A DNA stretch of 64,000 bases from assembly GCF_018917865.1 (NCBI RefSeq), contig NZ_JAHLPM010000014.1:27194-91193 (forward strand), in the 5' to 3' direction. The position numbers and the translations under genes were made by a program. Under the pieces are notes generated by a model. That model did no database searches and was not told where the DNA came from. It saw only the letters and a program-made list of their open reading frames with translations. Position 1 is the stretch's first letter. Every line of letters begins with the position of its first letter. Shown piece by piece: positions 27,933-37,642 of this stretch. The stretch is from Tissierella simiarum. Its GTDB lineage: Bacteria; Bacillota; Clostridia; Tissierellales; Tissierellaceae.

Positions 27933-28850
27933 ATGGAAAGACCAGTAATAATTGATTGCGATACGGGGACAGATGACGCTATAGCCCTTTTGTGTGCCCA
28001 TAGATGTAAGGATTTAAATGTAGTAGCTATAACTACCGTAGCAGGAAACACTTATTTAGAAAACACTAGTCAAAATACTTTGAATTTAGTAGACTATATT
28101 GACTGGGATGTACCTGTAGCAATAGGAGAAAGTAAACCTTTAATGAGAAAATTAGTTACAGCTGATTGCCATGGTACTAAAGGTTTTGGAGATGTAGTTT
28201 TAGAAAAGTCTAATAGAGAATTCCATCCAATGGATGCTTGTACCCTTATTTATGAAATGGCTAAAAAGTATGAAGGACAATTGGAAATAGTAACTATAGG
28301 ACCTATGACCAATATGGCTATGTGTCTACTTAGGTATCCAGATATAAAACCTTTAATAAAAAGAATAACTTTCATGGGAGGAGCCATGATAGGAGGCAAT
28401 ACTACCTTAGCCGCAGAATTCAATATATATGCAGACCCAGAGGCAGCTAAGATAGTTTTTGAATCAGAAATACCTTTAACTATGGTAGGCTTAGATGTGA
28501 CACAAAAAGCAGTACTTTCTCCAGAAGATAGGGAGTATTTTAATATGTTAGATAATCCTCATGCAAAATTAACAGTTAAATTATTGGATTATATGTTTAA
28601 AAGAGCAGACTTATTTGGTCAAGAGGATGCAGTAATGCATGATGGATTAGCAGTAGCTTCTTTGGTATTGCCAGACCTTTTAAAGACTGAAAAATATTAT
28701 GTAACAGTAGAAACAAAAGGCCATTATACTACAGGACAAACGGTAGTAGACTACTACAATTCAACTAAAAAGGAAGAGAATATAGATATAGCAGTAGACT
28801 TAGATGTCGATATGTTTAAAGAATGGGTTAGACAATTAATAGGGTACTAA
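27933..28850 (+). CDS. Inosine-uridine preferring nucleoside hydrolase
   Basis: A 305-aa protein with the calcium-binding DCDTGTDDAIAL at residues 7-18, VAITTVAGN, the TIGPMTNMAM loop, FMGGAM and AEFNIYADPEAA, all hallmark IUNH segments. It cleaves ribonucleosides to base and ribose. Start ATG 27933 has AGGAGG 6 bases upstream; an in-frame start at 27912 would overlap the previous stop and lacks a site. Terminator downstream. Confidence 0.93.
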   Translation: MERPVIIDCDTGTDDAIALLCAHRCKDLNVVAITTVAGNTYLENTSQNTLNLVDYIDWDVPVAIGESKPLMRKLVTADCHGTKGFGDVVLEKSNREFHPMDACTLIYEMAKKYEGQLEIVTIGPMTNMAMCLLRYPDIKPLIKRITFMGGAMIGGNTTLAAEFNIYADPEAAKIVFESEIPLTMVGLDVTQKAVLSPEDREYFNMLDNPHAKLTVKLLDYMFKRADLFGQEDAVMHDGLAVASLVLPDLLKTEKYYVTVETKGHYTTGQTVVDYYNSTKKEENIDIAVDLDVDMFKEWVRQLIGY

Positions 28851-28883
28851 AAGAGGATATTAATATCTATAATATAAAGATAT

Positions 28884-28935
28884 AATGAAATTACCACCAT
28901 GTTAATTTTAAATAATATGGTGGTAATTTCATTAT
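28884..28935 (+). terminator. Intrinsic terminator after the nucleoside hydrolase
   Basis: AATGAAATTACCACCAT and its complement ATGGTGGTAATTTCATT form a 17-bp stem, followed by ATTAAAC; usable in both directions. Confidence 0.75.
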
Positions 28936-29028
28936 TAAACTCAATATATAGTAGTTTATTGTAAATTTATTCTAGTGTAATATAATATAATTATATAAAT
29001 TATTTAATAAACAGTTGAGAGGTATATT

Positions 29029-30729
29029 ATGATTAAAATAGGAATTGATTTAGGAACAACTAATAGTTTAGTATCGTATTGGACAGAAGATGGACCGGTT
29101 ATTATTCCAAATTCTCTAGGAGAGCATTTGACGCCTTCTGTAATAAGCATAGATGATAATGGTGAAGTACTTATTGGTAAAATTGCAAAGGAAAGGCAGG
29201 TAGTTCATCCAGAATTAAGTGCTTCTGTATTTAAGAGAAATATGGGAACTAAAAAAGTTTATAAACTTGGAGATAAAGAGTTTTTACCAGAGGAGCTATC
29301 TGCCCTTATATTAAAAGCATTAAAAGAAGACTCAGAACATTTTTTAGGGATACCCGTTACAGAAGCTGTAATAAGTGTGCCAGCATATTTTAGTGATGTC
29401 CAAAGAAAAGCTACTAAAAGAGCAGGTGAGCTGGCAGGTTTAAAAGTAGATAGATTAGTTACTGAACCAACAGCAGCAGCTTTGGCTTATGGTTTACATA
29501 ATACAAATTCAGAAACTAAATTTTTAGTATTTGATTTAGGCGGTGGTACTTTTGATGTTTCCATTCTAGAGTTTTTTGACAATATTATGGAAGTTCGGGC
29601 TGTTGCAGGGGATAATTATTTAGGTGGAGAAGATTTTACTGAAGCATTGGAAACTTTGTTTTTAAAACACCATAATTTGAATCGGAAGGATTTAGACGAT
29701 AAGACTTACTCTCTATTAAGAAAGGAAGTAGAGGCAGCTAAGAGAGCTTTATCTGAAAATAAAGTGGTTACCATCAATTGCCCTATTAATGGAGAAGAAT
29801 TATCCTATGATATAAGTATAGAAAATTATGAGAGGGCTGTAAAAGGTCTATTAAATAGATTAAGAGAACCAGTGGAAAGAGCATTAAGTGATGCTTCTTT
29901 AAAGATTTCAGACATAGAATCTATATTATTAGTAGGTGGAGCTACTAAATTACCTTTAATTAGACAGTTCGTAAGTAAGTTATTTGGAAAATTAGCTTAT
30001 ATAAATATTAATCCTGATGAGGTAGTTGGTCGTGGAGCAGCTGTACAAGCTGCTTTAAAGGGGAAAGATTCTGCTTTTAAAGAGATTATACTTACAGATG
30101 TTTGTCCTTATACTCTTGGAACGACTATTTCTGTAAAAAAATCTTACGGATACTATGAATCTGGTCACTTTCTTCCAATTATTGAGAGAAATACTACAAT
30201 ACCTGTCAGTAAAGTTGAACGTTTGTATACAATATACGATAATCAGAAAACAATTAATGTGGAAATATTACAAGGAGAATCTCGTTTGTCCAAGGATAAT
30301 ATATATCTTGGAGAATTGAATATACCAGTTCCATTAGGTAAGGCAGGAGAAGAGGCTGTTGATATTAGATATACTTATGATATTAATGGCATATTAGAGG
30401 TTGAAGTAACAGCAGTATCTACTGGTACAAAACGTAGTATCATTATTGAAAAGAATCCCGGGTATATGAGTAAGGAGGAAATTGTAAATAGAATGGAAAG
30501 TTTATCTCATCTAAAGATTCATCCTCGTGAAAATCATGAGAATAAGCTGACCATAACAAGAGGAGAAAGGCTTTTCGAGGAAAATTTAGGTCCCATTAGA
30601 CAAGAAATAAGCAGACTTTTAAGTGAGTTTGAAGATGTACTTGAAAGACAGGACTTAAAAGAGATACAAGAATTTAGAAATAGGGTTAATGAAATATTTG
30701 ATACTATTGATAACAAGGGGGACTTTTAA
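29029..30729 (+). CDS. hscC: HscC-type Hsp70 chaperone
   Basis: A 566-aa DnaK relative, shorter than DnaK. The ATPase domain starts IGIDLGTTNSLVSYW, with ISVPAYFSDVQRKATKRAGELAGL, VFDLGGGTFDVSILEF and LLVGGATKLPLIRQ. The substrate-binding domain begins about residue 365 (DVCPYTLGTT). The C-terminal lid is short, as in HscC. The stop is immediately followed by the TTG start of a J-domain/TPR protein, so the two form an operon and probably a chaperone-cochaperone pair. Clients unknown. Confidence 0.9.
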   Translation: MIKIGIDLGTTNSLVSYWTEDGPVIIPNSLGEHLTPSVISIDDNGEVLIGKIAKERQVVHPELSASVFKRNMGTKKVYKLGDKEFLPEELSALILKALKEDSEHFLGIPVTEAVISVPAYFSDVQRKATKRAGELAGLKVDRLVTEPTAAALAYGLHNTNSETKFLVFDLGGGTFDVSILEFFDNIMEVRAVAGDNYLGGEDFTEALETLFLKHHNLNRKDLDDKTYSLLRKEVEAAKRALSENKVVTINCPINGEELSYDISIENYERAVKGLLNRLREPVERALSDASLKISDIESILLVGGATKLPLIRQFVSKLFGKLAYININPDEVVGRGAAVQAALKGKDSAFKEIILTDVCPYTLGTTISVKKSYGYYESGHFLPIIERNTTIPVSKVERLYTIYDNQKTINVEILQGESRLSKDNIYLGELNIPVPLGKAGEEAVDIRYTYDINGILEVEVTAVSTGTKRSIIIEKNPGYMSKEEIVNRMESLSHLKIHPRENHENKLTITRGERLFEENLGPIRQEISRLLSEFEDVLERQDLKEIQEFRNRVNEIFDTIDNKGDF

Positions 30730-33279
30730 TTGGATTGTTTTGAAATATTAAATATTGATGAAACTAAGGATACGAAGGAAATTCGTAAAGCTTATTCTAA
30801 ATTATTGACACAATATTCACCAGAAACAGATCCAGAAGGTTTTCAACGATTAAGAGAAGCTTATGAAGAAGCTATTTCAAGAGCAAATGAGAGTGAAGAA
30901 TCTAAACAGATATTATCTCCTATAGATGAATTTATGAAGGACTTTGAAGACAATTATAGATCTTTTGATAAAAGGCTTAGTGTTGAGTGTTGGAGAGAAC
31001 TATTAGAGAGGGATATTTGTTATAACATAGATACATCAAAGGAAATAAGTGATAGAATACTAGCTTTTATTATGGATAATTATAATTTTCCCTATGAAAT
31101 ATGGAGATTATTTGATAGCTACTTTTCTTGGAGCACTAAGAAGGATAGACTATATAATGATTTTCCTACAAACTTCATTGATTTTATAGTATATAAAATT
31201 AATACAAAAAATATATTTCGTTATGAAGAGCTAAAGGAATGTAAAGAAGATAAACAAGATTTATTTATTACAGAATATAATAGAATTTATAGTGCCCTAG
31301 ATGATTACGATCTATATACTGCTAAAGTATCAATTGAAGCTGCGAAGGAAATTTGTCCAAACCATCCAGACTTATTAATACTAATTGCTAGAAACTTAGT
31401 AGCTAAAGGAGGACTTAAAGAAGGAGAAAGATTATTTACAGATATAATAAACAATAATAAAGATGATTTAGATGCCTACTTCTATAGAGGAGATCTATAC
31501 TTTAGAGTGGGGAAAATAGAAGAGGCTTACGATGATTATAAAATGGCATTAGATATAAAACCAGATTCTCAGGGGATTCTATATGCACTAGGAAAAACAT
31601 GTATTATTTTAGAGAAATATGAGGAAGCAATAAAGTTATTTGAAAAGTTACAGGAATATACTCCATATAATTCAGATATTAGGATAATTTTAAATTCTGC
31701 TTATAATTTTTATATAGACAAGCTATTAGAGTATATGGAACAGAACTCTATGGATAAGCAGTTAAAGTACAAGTTAGCAGAAGCTTATTTTAAAACCTCT
31801 AGAACAGAAGATAGTTATAATATATTAAATGGGCTAATGCAAGACAATGATTTTACTAGTGAAATGTATTGTTTATTCTGTCAAGTGCTAATAACATTGA
31901 ACAATAAGGAGTTAGCTTATACTACTGTTTGTAAAGCATTGGACTTATTTGATGAAGATCATAAATTAAACTTCCTTAAGGCTGACCTTTTAGAGGAATT
32001 TGGAAAATATGAAGAAGCTCTTTTACAATATGATAAAATTATAAGTTTTAATAAAGACGATTCTACAGCGTATAACAATAAAGCATATCTTCTTAATATC
32101 TTAGGCAGATATAATGAAGCCTTAGAATGTGCTAATATGGCGATAGAGATAGATCCTAATATAGCTCATGGATATAAAAATAAGGCAATGGCTCTTTTAG
32201 AATTAGAATTTTATGAGGATTGTTTAAATGCTTGTGAACAAGCTTTAAATATTTTCCCTTATTTAACAGAAGTTTATGTAATAAAGATGAGAGCCTTTAT
32301 TGATATCAACTTATATGATGAAGCTTTAAGAGTTTACAATACTGCAAGTGATTTTGGGCTTACAGATAGTAAATTATACTATGAAAAGGCTAGGGTCTTA
32401 AGAATGTTGGAAAGATTTGAAGAGTCTATTAACTTCTGTGATCTTGCTATAGAATTAGATGAAAATAATGTAGATTGCTATTATTCTAAAGGACTTTGCT
32501 ATTATTTTAAAGAAGATTATGATGAGGCTATAGAATGTTTCAATATTGCAATAGACCATGATATCAATCATGGAGGTGCTTACTATTACAAGGTTAATAG
32601 CTTAATGCATTTATCGCGAGAAGAAGAAGCTTTAGATATATTGGATGAAGTATTTAATTCTGATGTTCCACACCTTGACAGTTTCTATAATTTAAAGGGA
32701 TCAATAATGAGATATTTGGAAAATTATGAGGAGGCGGTTATTCAATATAGGAAGGCTATTAGTTATGATCCAAATATAGCAAAGTATTATTATTTATTAG
32801 GATATTCCTTAAATGAATTGGAAAGGTTTGACGAAGCTATTGAACCACTAGAGAAAGCTATTGAGTTAGATTCAAATGAAATAGATTGGCATGTAGATAT
32901 AAGTCATTCTCTATATAAAATTGATGAGTTTGAAAGATGTATAGAATATTGTAATAGAGCAATAGAAATTGATGAGGAATATGATATCCCTCATCAGAAT
33001 AAAGGCTGGGCATATTATAGATTAGGGAAGATAGATGAGGCAGAAGAGGCATGTAGCATTGCCCTAAAGCTAAATGGTAACAATTATAATGCACTGTTAT
33101 TAAAACTTAGGATTTTACAAGATAAGAGCTTATATGAAGATGCACTTATAATGTGCCATAGGTTATTAGAAATCAATAAAAATGATGAAGAAGTAAAGGA
33201 AGTCAAAGAGGAAATTCTTAAACAAATTAGAACTGATAAAAAGGAAAAGAAGGGATTATTTAAATCTTTATTTAAATAA
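30730..33279 (+). CDS. J-domain-like/TPR cochaperone, partner of HscC
   Basis: An 849-aa protein. Residues 1-55 resemble a J domain (MDCFEILNIDETKDTKEIRKAYSKLL), but the HPD tripeptide is replaced in YSPETDPEGFQRLREAYEEA, so classical Hsp70 stimulation is uncertain. From about residue 200 to 830 there are at least 15 tetratricopeptide repeats of about 34 residues (for example AYFYRGDLYFRVGKIEEAYD, SKGLCYYFKEDYDEAIECF). A basic tail ends it. The TTG start lies directly after the hscC stop with AAGGGGGAC upstream. It resembles the E. coli HscC partners DjlB/DjlC in pairing, but the TPR array is much longer. Confidence 0.85.
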   Translation: MDCFEILNIDETKDTKEIRKAYSKLLTQYSPETDPEGFQRLREAYEEAISRANESEESKQILSPIDEFMKDFEDNYRSFDKRLSVECWRELLERDICYNIDTSKEISDRILAFIMDNYNFPYEIWRLFDSYFSWSTKKDRLYNDFPTNFIDFIVYKINTKNIFRYEELKECKEDKQDLFITEYNRIYSALDDYDLYTAKVSIEAAKEICPNHPDLLILIARNLVAKGGLKEGERLFTDIINNNKDDLDAYFYRGDLYFRVGKIEEAYDDYKMALDIKPDSQGILYALGKTCIILEKYEEAIKLFEKLQEYTPYNSDIRIILNSAYNFYIDKLLEYMEQNSMDKQLKYKLAEAYFKTSRTEDSYNILNGLMQDNDFTSEMYCLFCQVLITLNNKELAYTTVCKALDLFDEDHKLNFLKADLLEEFGKYEEALLQYDKIISFNKDDSTAYNNKAYLLNILGRYNEALECANMAIEIDPNIAHGYKNKAMALLELEFYEDCLNACEQALNIFPYLTEVYVIKMRAFIDINLYDEALRVYNTASDFGLTDSKLYYEKARVLRMLERFEESINFCDLAIELDENNVDCYYSKGLCYYFKEDYDEAIECFNIAIDHDINHGGAYYYKVNSLMHLSREEEALDILDEVFNSDVPHLDSFYNLKGSIMRYLENYEEAVIQYRKAISYDPNIAKYYYLLGYSLNELERFDEAIEPLEKAIELDSNEIDWHVDISHSLYKIDEFERCIEYCNRAIEIDEEYDIPHQNKGWAYYRLGKIDEAEEACSIALKLNGNNYNALLLKLRILQDKSLYEDALIMCHRLLEINKNDEEVKEVKEEILKQIRTDKKEKKGLFKSLFK

Positions 33280-33474
33280 TAATAGAATATAAAAGATGAG
33301 GCGGAAGTTAAAAGTTAAGTTGTGAGTCTAGCTTTTGATTTCTGTCTTTATTCTTTTTTCGTTGTATAATTCATACATAGTATAAAAAACAACATTATAT
33401 TACGAAATCTCATTTTGTTTTCTACATCTTCATAGTAATATATAGTTATATCGAAGAAGGGATGTGGAAGATTT

Positions 33475-34890
33475 ATGGAAAACGTTACCAAAGTAAAAAA
33501 ACCTTCTTTACTCTTAGCATTAGTGCCTTTTATTTGCTTAATATGTTTTATGCTTTTGGGTGTCCTAGTACTGAATGCAGAACCACAGATAGCACTTATT
33601 TTAACTAGTGTTATTACAGCACTCATAGGAAAATATTTAGGATACTCTTGGGGAGATATGGAACAAGCAATGATTGATTCTAATGCAATGGTTATGCAAG
33701 CAAACTTTATTATAATGATAGTTGGCTGTTTAATCGGAGTATGGATGGCAGGAGGGATAGTACCAGGGATGATTTTCTATGGTCTAAGACTATTTACTCC
33801 AAGTATGTTTCTATTTTTATTACCCATGGTTTGCTCAATAGTTTCAGTATCTACAGGTAGTGCATGGAGTACTGCAGGGACTATGGGGATTGCAGCTATG
33901 GGAATAGGTGCGGGGCTAGGAATACCACCAGCAATAACAGCAGGTGCAGTAGTGACAGGTTCTTCTTTCGGAGATAAACTTTCTCCATTATCAGACAGTA
34001 CTAATTTAGCGGCAGGAATAGCAGGGGTAAATGTATTTGATCATGTAAGACATATGTTATATACAACTGTGCCTAGTTATATTATATCTATAATAATATT
34101 TGGAATTATAGGTTTAGGATATAAGGGGACCGTAGTAGATACTGGTCAGATAAATGGAATATTGTCAGCAATAGATGCAAATTTTAATATTTCTCCTTTA
34201 ATATTTATCGCACCCTTATCAGTAATTTTAATGATAGCCTTTAAAGTTCCAGCGGTGCCAGGAATGGTTGGTGGAACAATGGTTGGACTAGTATTTGCAC
34301 TTTCCCAAGGGTATCATTTAAAGGAAATACTACCTTTTATGTTTCATGGGTTTGAAATAGCTACAGGAAATGAAATGGTAGATATGCTTTTGAATAGAGG
34401 TGGTATGCTTCAAATGATGGAAACCATTTCTTTAGTGATCTGTGCCCTAGCTTTTGGAGGAATAGTTAAGAAAATAGGATGTCTTGACACTATTATTAAA
34501 GTAATACTTAGATATTGTCAGAGTAGAGGTTCAATAATATTTGCAAATGTTGCAACTTGTATTGCTATGAATTTTTTAGCTGCTGACCAATACATGGCAA
34601 TAGTGATTCCTGGGCAAATGTACAAACCAATATATGAAAAGTTAAATTTGCATCCAAAGAACTTATCGAGAACTTTAGAAGATGCAGGTACCTTGACTTC
34701 AGGACTTGTACCATGGTCTACCTGTGGAGCAGTATATTTAACAACTCTGGGAGTTAGTGCTTTTCAATATGGTAGGTATCACTTTCTTGGACTAATAAAT
34801 CCAATCGTAGCAATAATATATGGATTTACTGGATTTGCTTTGGCTGGATTAGATGAAAGTAAGCCAATTAAAAATAGTATAAACGAATAA
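33475..34890 (+). CDS. nhaC: NhaC-family sodium/proton antiporter
   Basis: A 471-aa protein with about 12 hydrophobic helices. NhaC signatures include STGSAWSTAGTMGIAAMGIG, VVTGSSFGDKLSPLSDSTNLA and DAGTLTSGLVPWSTCGAVY. It exchanges Na+ for H+ and, with the V-type ATPase and sodium symporters in the window, indicates heavy sodium cycling. Some family members are malate/lactate or amino-acid antiporters, so the exact ion pair is not certain. GAAGAAGGGATG-type leader; no clear terminator. Confidence 0.88.
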   Translation: MENVTKVKKPSLLLALVPFICLICFMLLGVLVLNAEPQIALILTSVITALIGKYLGYSWGDMEQAMIDSNAMVMQANFIIMIVGCLIGVWMAGGIVPGMIFYGLRLFTPSMFLFLLPMVCSIVSVSTGSAWSTAGTMGIAAMGIGAGLGIPPAITAGAVVTGSSFGDKLSPLSDSTNLAAGIAGVNVFDHVRHMLYTTVPSYIISIIIFGIIGLGYKGTVVDTGQINGILSAIDANFNISPLIFIAPLSVILMIAFKVPAVPGMVGGTMVGLVFALSQGYHLKEILPFMFHGFEIATGNEMVDMLLNRGGMLQMMETISLVICALAFGGIVKKIGCLDTIIKVILRYCQSRGSIIFANVATCIAMNFLAADQYMAIVIPGQMYKPIYEKLNLHPKNLSRTLEDAGTLTSGLVPWSTCGAVYLTTLGVSAFQYGRYHFLGLINPIVAIIYGFTGFALAGLDESKPIKNSINE

Positions 34891-35157
34891 AAAAGATTCT
34901 ATATACATATTAGTTTTAAGCATTAGCAAAAAGGTTTTAAATTCAATCATAGTAATGGGATTTTATTTCTATTTAGACAAATAGATGTTAAACTACAACA
35001 CTATACCAGTTTAAAGCAACATTGAAAAAATGAATTTTTATAAAAGTATATCTAAATTTTATTAAAATTTTTATAAAAATCCTTAATATTTCCTTAAAAT
35101 TTTTCATATATCTGATATAATAGTAGATATATGAGAGTATAAGCTAGGAGGGATTTA

Positions 35158-36930
35158 ATGAAAAAGCTTTTAACAGGTAACGAAGCTATTGCGAGAGGTG
35201 CCTATGAAGCAGGATGTTTAGTTGCCACTGCTTACCCAGGGACACCGAGTACTGAGATCCTTGAAAACGTTTCCAAATACGAAGAGATATACTCAGAGTG
35301 GTCCACTAACGAGAAGGTAGCATTAGAAGTAGGTGCTGGTGCCTCTATAGCTGGTGCTAGATCTTTAGTAACTATGAAACATGTGGGTTTAAATGTAGCT
35401 GCTGATCCTATGTTTACTATTGCATATGAAGGTGTTAACGGTGGACTAATAATAGTAACTGCTGACGAACCAGGTATGCATAGTTCACAAAATGAGCAAG
35501 ATAATAGGCTTTATGCTCCTCATGCTAAGGTAGCAATGGTAGAGCCATCAGATAGCCAAGAATGTAAGGATTTTGTAAAACACGCTTTTGAAATTAGTGA
35601 AACTTTTGATACTCCAGTAATATTTAGGGTGACAACTAGGGTTTGTCATAGCAAGGGTATAGTAGAATTAGGTGAAAGGGAAGAAGTAGGGGTTAAAGAG
35701 TATACCAAAGATATAAGAAAGTATATAATGGTTCCCGCTAATTCAAAGGCAAAACATATTGAAATAGAAAATGAAAGAATCCCCAAACTAAGAGAATATT
35801 CAAATACAACTCCATTAAATAGAATTGAATGGGGAAATAGAAAAATAGGAATTATAACCAATGGCATATCTTATCATCATGCTAAGGAAGTTTTTGGAGA
35901 TAATGCATCTTATTTAAAAATAGGATTTAGTTATCCACTTCCAGATAAACTAATAAAAGAGTTTGCAGGAGGGGTAGAAAGTTTATATATTATTGAAGAA
36001 AATGAGCCTTATATAGAAAACTTTGTAAAGGCTATGGGTATTCCTTGTACTGGTAAGGAAATATTCTCTCTTTGTGGAGAGATTAGTCCAGAAATCATTA
36101 GACAAGCTATGTTAAATGAAGATAAGAAAGAAACTTATTCTTTAGATTTAAAAGTACCATCAAGACCACCAGCTCTATGTGCTGGATGTCCTCATAGAGG
36201 TATATTCTATGCTGTGAGTAAATATAAGAATAAAATCGTAGTAACCAGTGATATAGGCTGTTATACTTTAGGTATGGCACCACCTTTAGGTGTTGGAGAT
36301 ACGGTAATATGTATGGGTGCTGGCATTACAGCAGGTATAGGTTTTGATAAGGTTAATACAATGGCTAATAGGGACAAGAAGGTATTTGGGTTTGTTGGAG
36401 ATTCAACCTTCTTTCACTCAGGAATGACTGGTCTTGTTAATGCAGTTTATAATGGCACTAATATGGTAATGGTTATATTGGATAATAGAATTACAGCTAT
36501 GACAGGACATCAGGAAAATCCAGGTACAGGGAAAACGCTATCTGGAGTAGAATCACCGATGGTAGATATAGAAGGACTAGTCAAGGCTATTGGAATAAAA
36601 GAAGAAAACATTAGAGTGATAGACCCTTACAATATGGAAGAAAACAACAAAGCCGTAAAGGATGCTATAGAAGCTACAGAACCTTTTGTAATAATAACTA
36701 AACAACCTTGTGCTTTAATTAAAGATGTACAAAGAGCCAGAAGAGGATTACATTGTGAAGTAAATCAAGAAACATGTAGAAAGTGCAAAACTTGTTTAAG
36801 GATAGGATGTCCTGCTATTTCCTTGAAGAACAATGTAGTGAGCATAGATACATCCTTATGTAATGGATGTACAGTATGTCTACAAGTTTGTCCATTTAAG
36901 GCAATAGAATATTGTGGAGAAAGTAGGTGA
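35158..36930 (+). CDS. iorA: Indolepyruvate:ferredoxin oxidoreductase, alpha subunit
   Basis: A 590-aa protein. An N-terminal pyrimidine-binding domain begins LLTGNEAIARGAYEAGCLVATAYPGTPSTEI. The TPP-binding domain has GCPHRGIFYA, SDIGCYTLG and FVGDSTFFHSGMTGL. C-terminal 2[4Fe-4S] ferredoxin motifs are CRKCKTCLRIGCP and CNGCTVCLQVCP. With IorB it oxidatively decarboxylates aryl-pyruvates from aromatic amino acids to aryl-acetyl-CoA, reducing ferredoxin. AGGAGGGATTT before the ATG; an extended -10 (TGATATAAT) lies at about 35113-35121. Confidence 0.96.
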   Translation: MKKLLTGNEAIARGAYEAGCLVATAYPGTPSTEILENVSKYEEIYSEWSTNEKVALEVGAGASIAGARSLVTMKHVGLNVAADPMFTIAYEGVNGGLIIVTADEPGMHSSQNEQDNRLYAPHAKVAMVEPSDSQECKDFVKHAFEISETFDTPVIFRVTTRVCHSKGIVELGEREEVGVKEYTKDIRKYIMVPANSKAKHIEIENERIPKLREYSNTTPLNRIEWGNRKIGIITNGISYHHAKEVFGDNASYLKIGFSYPLPDKLIKEFAGGVESLYIIEENEPYIENFVKAMGIPCTGKEIFSLCGEISPEIIRQAMLNEDKKETYSLDLKVPSRPPALCAGCPHRGIFYAVSKYKNKIVVTSDIGCYTLGMAPPLGVGDTVICMGAGITAGIGFDKVNTMANRDKKVFGFVGDSTFFHSGMTGLVNAVYNGTNMVMVILDNRITAMTGHQENPGTGKTLSGVESPMVDIEGLVKAIGIKEENIRVIDPYNMEENNKAVKDAIEATEPFVIITKQPCALIKDVQRARRGLHCEVNQETCRKCKTCLRIGCPAISLKNNVVSIDTSLCNGCTVCLQVCPFKAIEYCGESR

Positions 36931-36934
36931 TTCT

Positions 36935-37504
36935 GTGGTTAAAAGTTTGCTTTTAGTTGGTGTTGGAGGACAAGGTACCATACTTGTATCAAGAATCCTT
37001 TCAGAAGGGTTAGTAAATGAAGGATATGATGTTAAAATGTCGGAGATACATGGGATGGCTCAAAGGGGGGGTAGTGTTACTACCCAAATCAAGTTTGGAG
37101 AAAAAGTACATTCTCCTTCTATAAATGTTGGCGAGGCTGATGTATTAGTAGCTTTTGAAAAAGTTGAAGCTGCTAGACATATAACCCAACTTAAAAAAGG
37201 CGGTACTTTAATAGTCAATGATGAAGAAATGTATCCTTTACCAGTTTTAGCAGGATTAGAAGAATATCCAATGGGAGTCATAGAAGAATTAAACGATAAA
37301 ATTGAAAACATAAAAGTGATAAATGCAAGACATATAGCTGAAGAATTAGGGGAAACTAGAGCACAGAACATAGTAATGCTTGGTACTACAGTTAAAGCAT
37401 TGGGTATTGAAAATATTGATTGGATTAAGCTAATAAAAGAAAATTTACCAAATAGAGTTCATGAAGTTAATGTGAAAGCTTTTGAACAAGGCTTAAATTT
37501 ATAG
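36935..37504 (+). CDS. iorB: Indolepyruvate:ferredoxin oxidoreductase, beta subunit
   Basis: A 189-aa gamma-type subunit of 2-oxoacid:ferredoxin oxidoreductases. GVGGQGTILVSRILSEG, SEIHGMAQRGGSVTTQI and APSVN-like HSPSINVGEADVLVAFE are characteristic. I place the start at GTG 36935, 4 bases after AGGTGA; the in-frame GTG at 36914 lies inside iorA without a site. Ends at a strong terminator, so iorAB is a two-gene unit. Confidence 0.94.
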   Translation: MVKSLLLVGVGGQGTILVSRILSEGLVNEGYDVKMSEIHGMAQRGGSVTTQIKFGEKVHSPSINVGEADVLVAFEKVEAARHITQLKKGGTLIVNDEEMYPLPVLAGLEEYPMGVIEELNDKIENIKVINARHIAEELGETRAQNIVMLGTTVKALGIENIDWIKLIKENLPNRVHEVNVKAFEQGLNL

Positions 37505-37514
37505 ATCTCCTTTT

Positions 37515-37553
37515 AAAGTATGGCAGTAGAATATTCTACTGCCATACTTTTTT
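37515..37553 (+). terminator. Intrinsic terminator after iorAB
   Basis: AAAGTATGGCAGTAGAAT and its complement form a long perfect stem ending in TTTTTT. Confidence 0.9.
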
Positions 37554-37612
37554 AAAAATATAATTCCAATTGAAAAGTATCTTATGATATTATATAATAA
37601 TAAAAATCAAAA

Positions 37613-37630
37613 AGATGCATTAGATGCATT
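37613..37630 (+). repeat. Tandem 9-bp repeat upstream of the methyltransferase gene
   Basis: AGATGCATT occurs twice in direct tandem, giving two palindromic ATGCAT cores 9 bp apart, between the -10 region (TATAATAAT) and the GGAGG site. A natural candidate operator for the N-terminal HTH of the downstream protein. Confidence 0.5.
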
Positions 37631-37642
37631 TGGAGGAAAGAG

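Noticed and set aside
33280..33474. Terminator or small gene between the J/TPR gene and nhaC
   Set aside because: No stable hairpin with T run and no frame with a ribosome site found in this interval.
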